From Tepidimonas ignava (GTDB lineage Bacteria; Pseudomonadota; Gammaproteobacteria; Burkholderiales; Burkholderiaceae_C), in assembly GCF_004342625.1 (NCBI RefSeq), contig NZ_SMAH01000016.1, positions 1 through 60,473 on the forward strand: 60,473 bases of DNA, written 5' to 3'. The notes under the pieces were generated by a model. It was given only the letters and a program-made list of their open reading frames with translations, was not told the DNA's origin and ran no database searches. The position numbers and the translations under genes are program-made. This document shows positions 59,174 through 60,473 of the stretch, piece by piece; the stretch's first letter is position 1; each line of letters opens with the position of its first letter.

Positions 59174-59178
59174 AAAAA

Positions 59179-59204
59179 TTGACGTGAAAGGTTGATGTGA
59201 ACGG
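59179..59204. repeat. Tandem 13-bp repeat upstream of pilA promoter
   Basis: Two adjoining 13-mers, TTGACGTGAAAGG (59179-59191) and TTGATGTGAACGG (59192-59204), agree at 11 of 13 positions. They lie between the inverted repeat and the EEP gene and may form part of the same activator array. Confidence 0.5.
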
Positions 59205-59258
59205 TGTGGCTTGATGGGGTGCGTGGCGGCCCCCTTTGGAGGGGCCGGGGTGTTGCGC

Positions 59259-59264
59259 GACAAT
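59259..59264 (+). promoter_or_regulatory. Promoter of the EEP gene, -10 GACAAT
   Basis: TTGGAG (59236-59241), 17-bp spacer, GACAAT (59259-59264), then 9 nt to the ATG at 59274. This is the best -35/-10 pair among the short-leader promoters of the window, again with no Shine-Dalgarno before the start codon. Confidence 0.45.
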
Positions 59265-59273
59265 GCAACCCCG

Positions 59274-60017
59274 ATGGACGGGTTGCGTGTGGCCACCTAC
59301 AACATCCACAAGGGTGTGCAGGGTGTGGGGCCGCTGAAGCGGCTGGAGGTGCACAACCTGGCGCACGCGGTGGCGGCGCTGGGTGCGGACGTGGTGTGCC
59401 TGCAGGAGGTGCGGGCGTACCACCGCCGGCTGCAACGGCGCTTTGGTCACTGGCCGGTCGGCGACCAGGCGCAGTTTTTGGCGCCGCCGGGCTACCACGC
59501 GGTGTACCGCACCAACGCCGTCACGCGCCACGGTGAGCACGGCAACGCTCTGTTGAGCCGCTACCCTGTGCTGCACCACGCGCACCGGGATGTGTCCGAC
59601 CACCGGCTGGAGCAGCGTGGCTTGCTGCACGTGACTTTGGCGGTGCCGCGCGGCGGGCAGACCGTGGCGCTGCACGTGGTGGTGGTGCACCTGGGGTTGA
59701 TCCACGCCAGCCGCGTGCGGCAGGTGCGTGCGTTGGGCGAATACCTGGCCCAGGCGGTGCCGCCCGCGGCGCCGTTGGTGGTGGCCGGTGACTTCAACGA
59801 CTGGGGGCAGCGCCTCCACGCCCCGCTGGCGGCCTTGGGGCTGCGCACGGCGCCGCAAGCCCACGTGCCCACCTACCCGGCACGCTGGCCGCTGCTGGCG
59901 CTGGACCGCGTGTACGCGCGTGGCCTGCGCGTGGTGGCGTTGCACGCCCCGCACGGCCCGGGGTGGGCGCGTTGGTCCGACCACCTGCCGCTGGTGGCCC
60001 AGTTGCAATGGGCGTAA
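59274..60017 (+). CDS. Endonuclease/exonuclease/phosphatase-family protein
   Basis: A 247-residue protein of the EEP superfamily. RVATYNIHKGVQG near the start, VVCLQEVRAY (metal-binding Glu), the HGNALLSRYP stretch, VVHLGLIHASRVRQV, VVAGDFNDWG and the catalytic WSDHLPLVAQL at the end match the DNase I-like fold. In betaproteobacteria these are soluble phosphodiesterases of unknown target. The ATG at 59274 precedes the first motif closely; in-frame starts at 59211-59214 are poorly supported. Confidence 0.85.
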   Translation: MDGLRVATYNIHKGVQGVGPLKRLEVHNLAHAVAALGADVVCLQEVRAYHRRLQRRFGHWPVGDQAQFLAPPGYHAVYRTNAVTRHGEHGNALLSRYPVLHHAHRDVSDHRLEQRGLLHVTLAVPRGGQTVALHVVVVHLGLIHASRVRQVRALGEYLAQAVPPAAPLVVAGDFNDWGQRLHAPLAALGLRTAPQAHVPTYPARWPLLALDRVYARGLRVVALHAPHGPGWARWSDHLPLVAQLQWA

Positions 60018-60050
60018 ACACGGCGGGCGGCGCGCCAAGCCGGGCGCGCG

Positions 60051-60473
60051 TCACCCCACCCGCGTGTCCCACCCCACGATTTGCCGCTTGCTGCGGCTGA
60101 ACTCCACGCCGACTTCGATCACACGCTCCACGCCCGGCGCGCCGCGGTGCTTGGCCGCGTAGTCCTTGGCCTGCAGCTGCCGCAGCGCCTCGCCCGTGCC
60201 CTGGTCGCCCTCCACGACCTTGAACTCGAACACCCACGCGGTGCCGGCGTGCTTGACGGTGAGGTCACACTGGCCTTCGTTGCTGACATCTTCAGCGATG
60301 ATCTCCACCCCGAGGCTGGCCAGGTGGCTGTAGCAGACGCTGGCAAAGTAGCCCTCGTACTGCGCAATCGGGTTGGCACGGTACCAGTCGTGTGGGATGG
60401 AGGCGAACAGCCGCTCGAAGTGGGCGCGTAAGGCTTGCGCGTCGGCGCTGGCCAGCATGCGGCGCAGCAGCAG
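60051..60473 (-). CDS. PD-(D/E)XK nuclease-like protein, C-terminal fragment
   Basis: Open to the window edge: the frame continues upstream as LLLRR before the first methionine at 60458, so only the C-terminal about 140 residues are seen. The core is a PD-(D/E)XK fold: an acidic residue in GQCDLTVKH, then WVFEFKVVEG (ExK), followed by ALRQLQAKDYAAK and VIEVGVEFSRSKRQIVGW. This matches the C-terminal nuclease-like domain of AAA-ATPase/PD-(D/E)XK fusion proteins that are common as repeated paralogues in bacteria. Function unknown. Confidence 0.75.
   Translation of the reverse strand: MLLRRMLASADAQALRAHFERLFASIPHDWYRANPIAQYEGYFASVCYSHLASLGVEIIAEDVSNEGQCDLTVKHAGTAWVFEFKVVEGDQGTGEALRQLQAKDYAAKHRGAPGVERVIEVGVEFSRSKRQIVGWDTRVG

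Overview
The window is dense, GC-rich bacterial chromosome with about 58 protein genes, mostly on short or overlapping junctions. It carries no rRNA, tRNA, insertion sequence or CRISPR array that I can see. Gene content and order point to a betaproteobacterium of the order Burkholderiales, probably close to Comamonadaceae: ffh next to a ypjD/CcsA-like gene, a PP0621-family protein and pilS-pilR; argH beside an algR-like gene and hemCDXY; a fused speD-speE gene; a long-form isocitrate dehydrogenase; and a RibBA whose second domain is degenerate. I cannot name the genus from sequence alone.

Layout. 0.1-3 kb: a VWA/MoxR-ATPase pair and a diheme cytochrome c4-like protein. 3.2-8.8 kb: a speDE fusion, then a three-gene unit of TonB-dependent receptor, periplasmic substrate-binding protein and membrane diguanylate cyclase. 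8.8-15.4 kb: argH (minus) opposite an AlgR-like LytTR regulator with hemC, hemD, hemX and hemY. 15.4-18.1 kb: a hydrolase, an EI24 membrane protein and a MoaB/CinA-like protein. 18.1-22.9 kb: a nitrogen-control module of glnA, ntrB and ntrC; glnA has two perfect NtrC boxes and a sigma-54 promoter. 22.9-28.4 kb: pilR, pilS, a PP0621 protein, ypjD and ffh. 28.4-36.5 kb: an orphan CbiM-like permease, an MNT/HEPN toxin-antitoxin pair, folA, alaS, a LysR regulator facing icd, and a pseudouridine synthase. 36.5-46.6 kb: ribD, trmB, gluQ, an FAD oxidoreductase, a LysR regulator facing pirin and a WrbA-like flavoprotein, and dnaE. 46.6-52.0 kb (all minus): ribE, ribBA, ribH, nusB, ybgC, tolQ, tolR, tolA. 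52.0-59.0 kb (all minus): a type IV pilus block of major pilin pilA, a PglL/TfpO-like ligase and five minor-pilin genes. The last two minor-pilin genes have visibly lower GC than their surroundings. The right edge holds an EEP-family phosphodiesterase/nuclease and the C-terminal part of a PD-(D/E)XK protein.

How parts fit together. PilS/PilR at 23-26 kb are the expected regulators of pilA at 59 kb. A sigma-54 promoter lies 49 nt upstream of the pilA start codon, with repeats in enhancer position. The AlgR-like regulator at 10 kb is a candidate regulator of the minor-pilin operon, which has an AlgR-box-like sequence upstream. PglL next to pilA suggests the pilin is glycosylated. Riboflavin synthesis is split between ribD (37 kb) and ribE-ribBA-ribH (50-52 kb), with GTP cyclohydrolase II apparently supplied from elsewhere.

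Most worth a second look: the receptor/SBP/cyclase unit as a possible trans-envelope c-di-GMP signalling system; the atypical low-GC minor-pilin set; the regulatory DNA upstream of pilA; and a recurring -10-like hexamer 6-9 nt before start codons that suggests many leaderless mRNAs.
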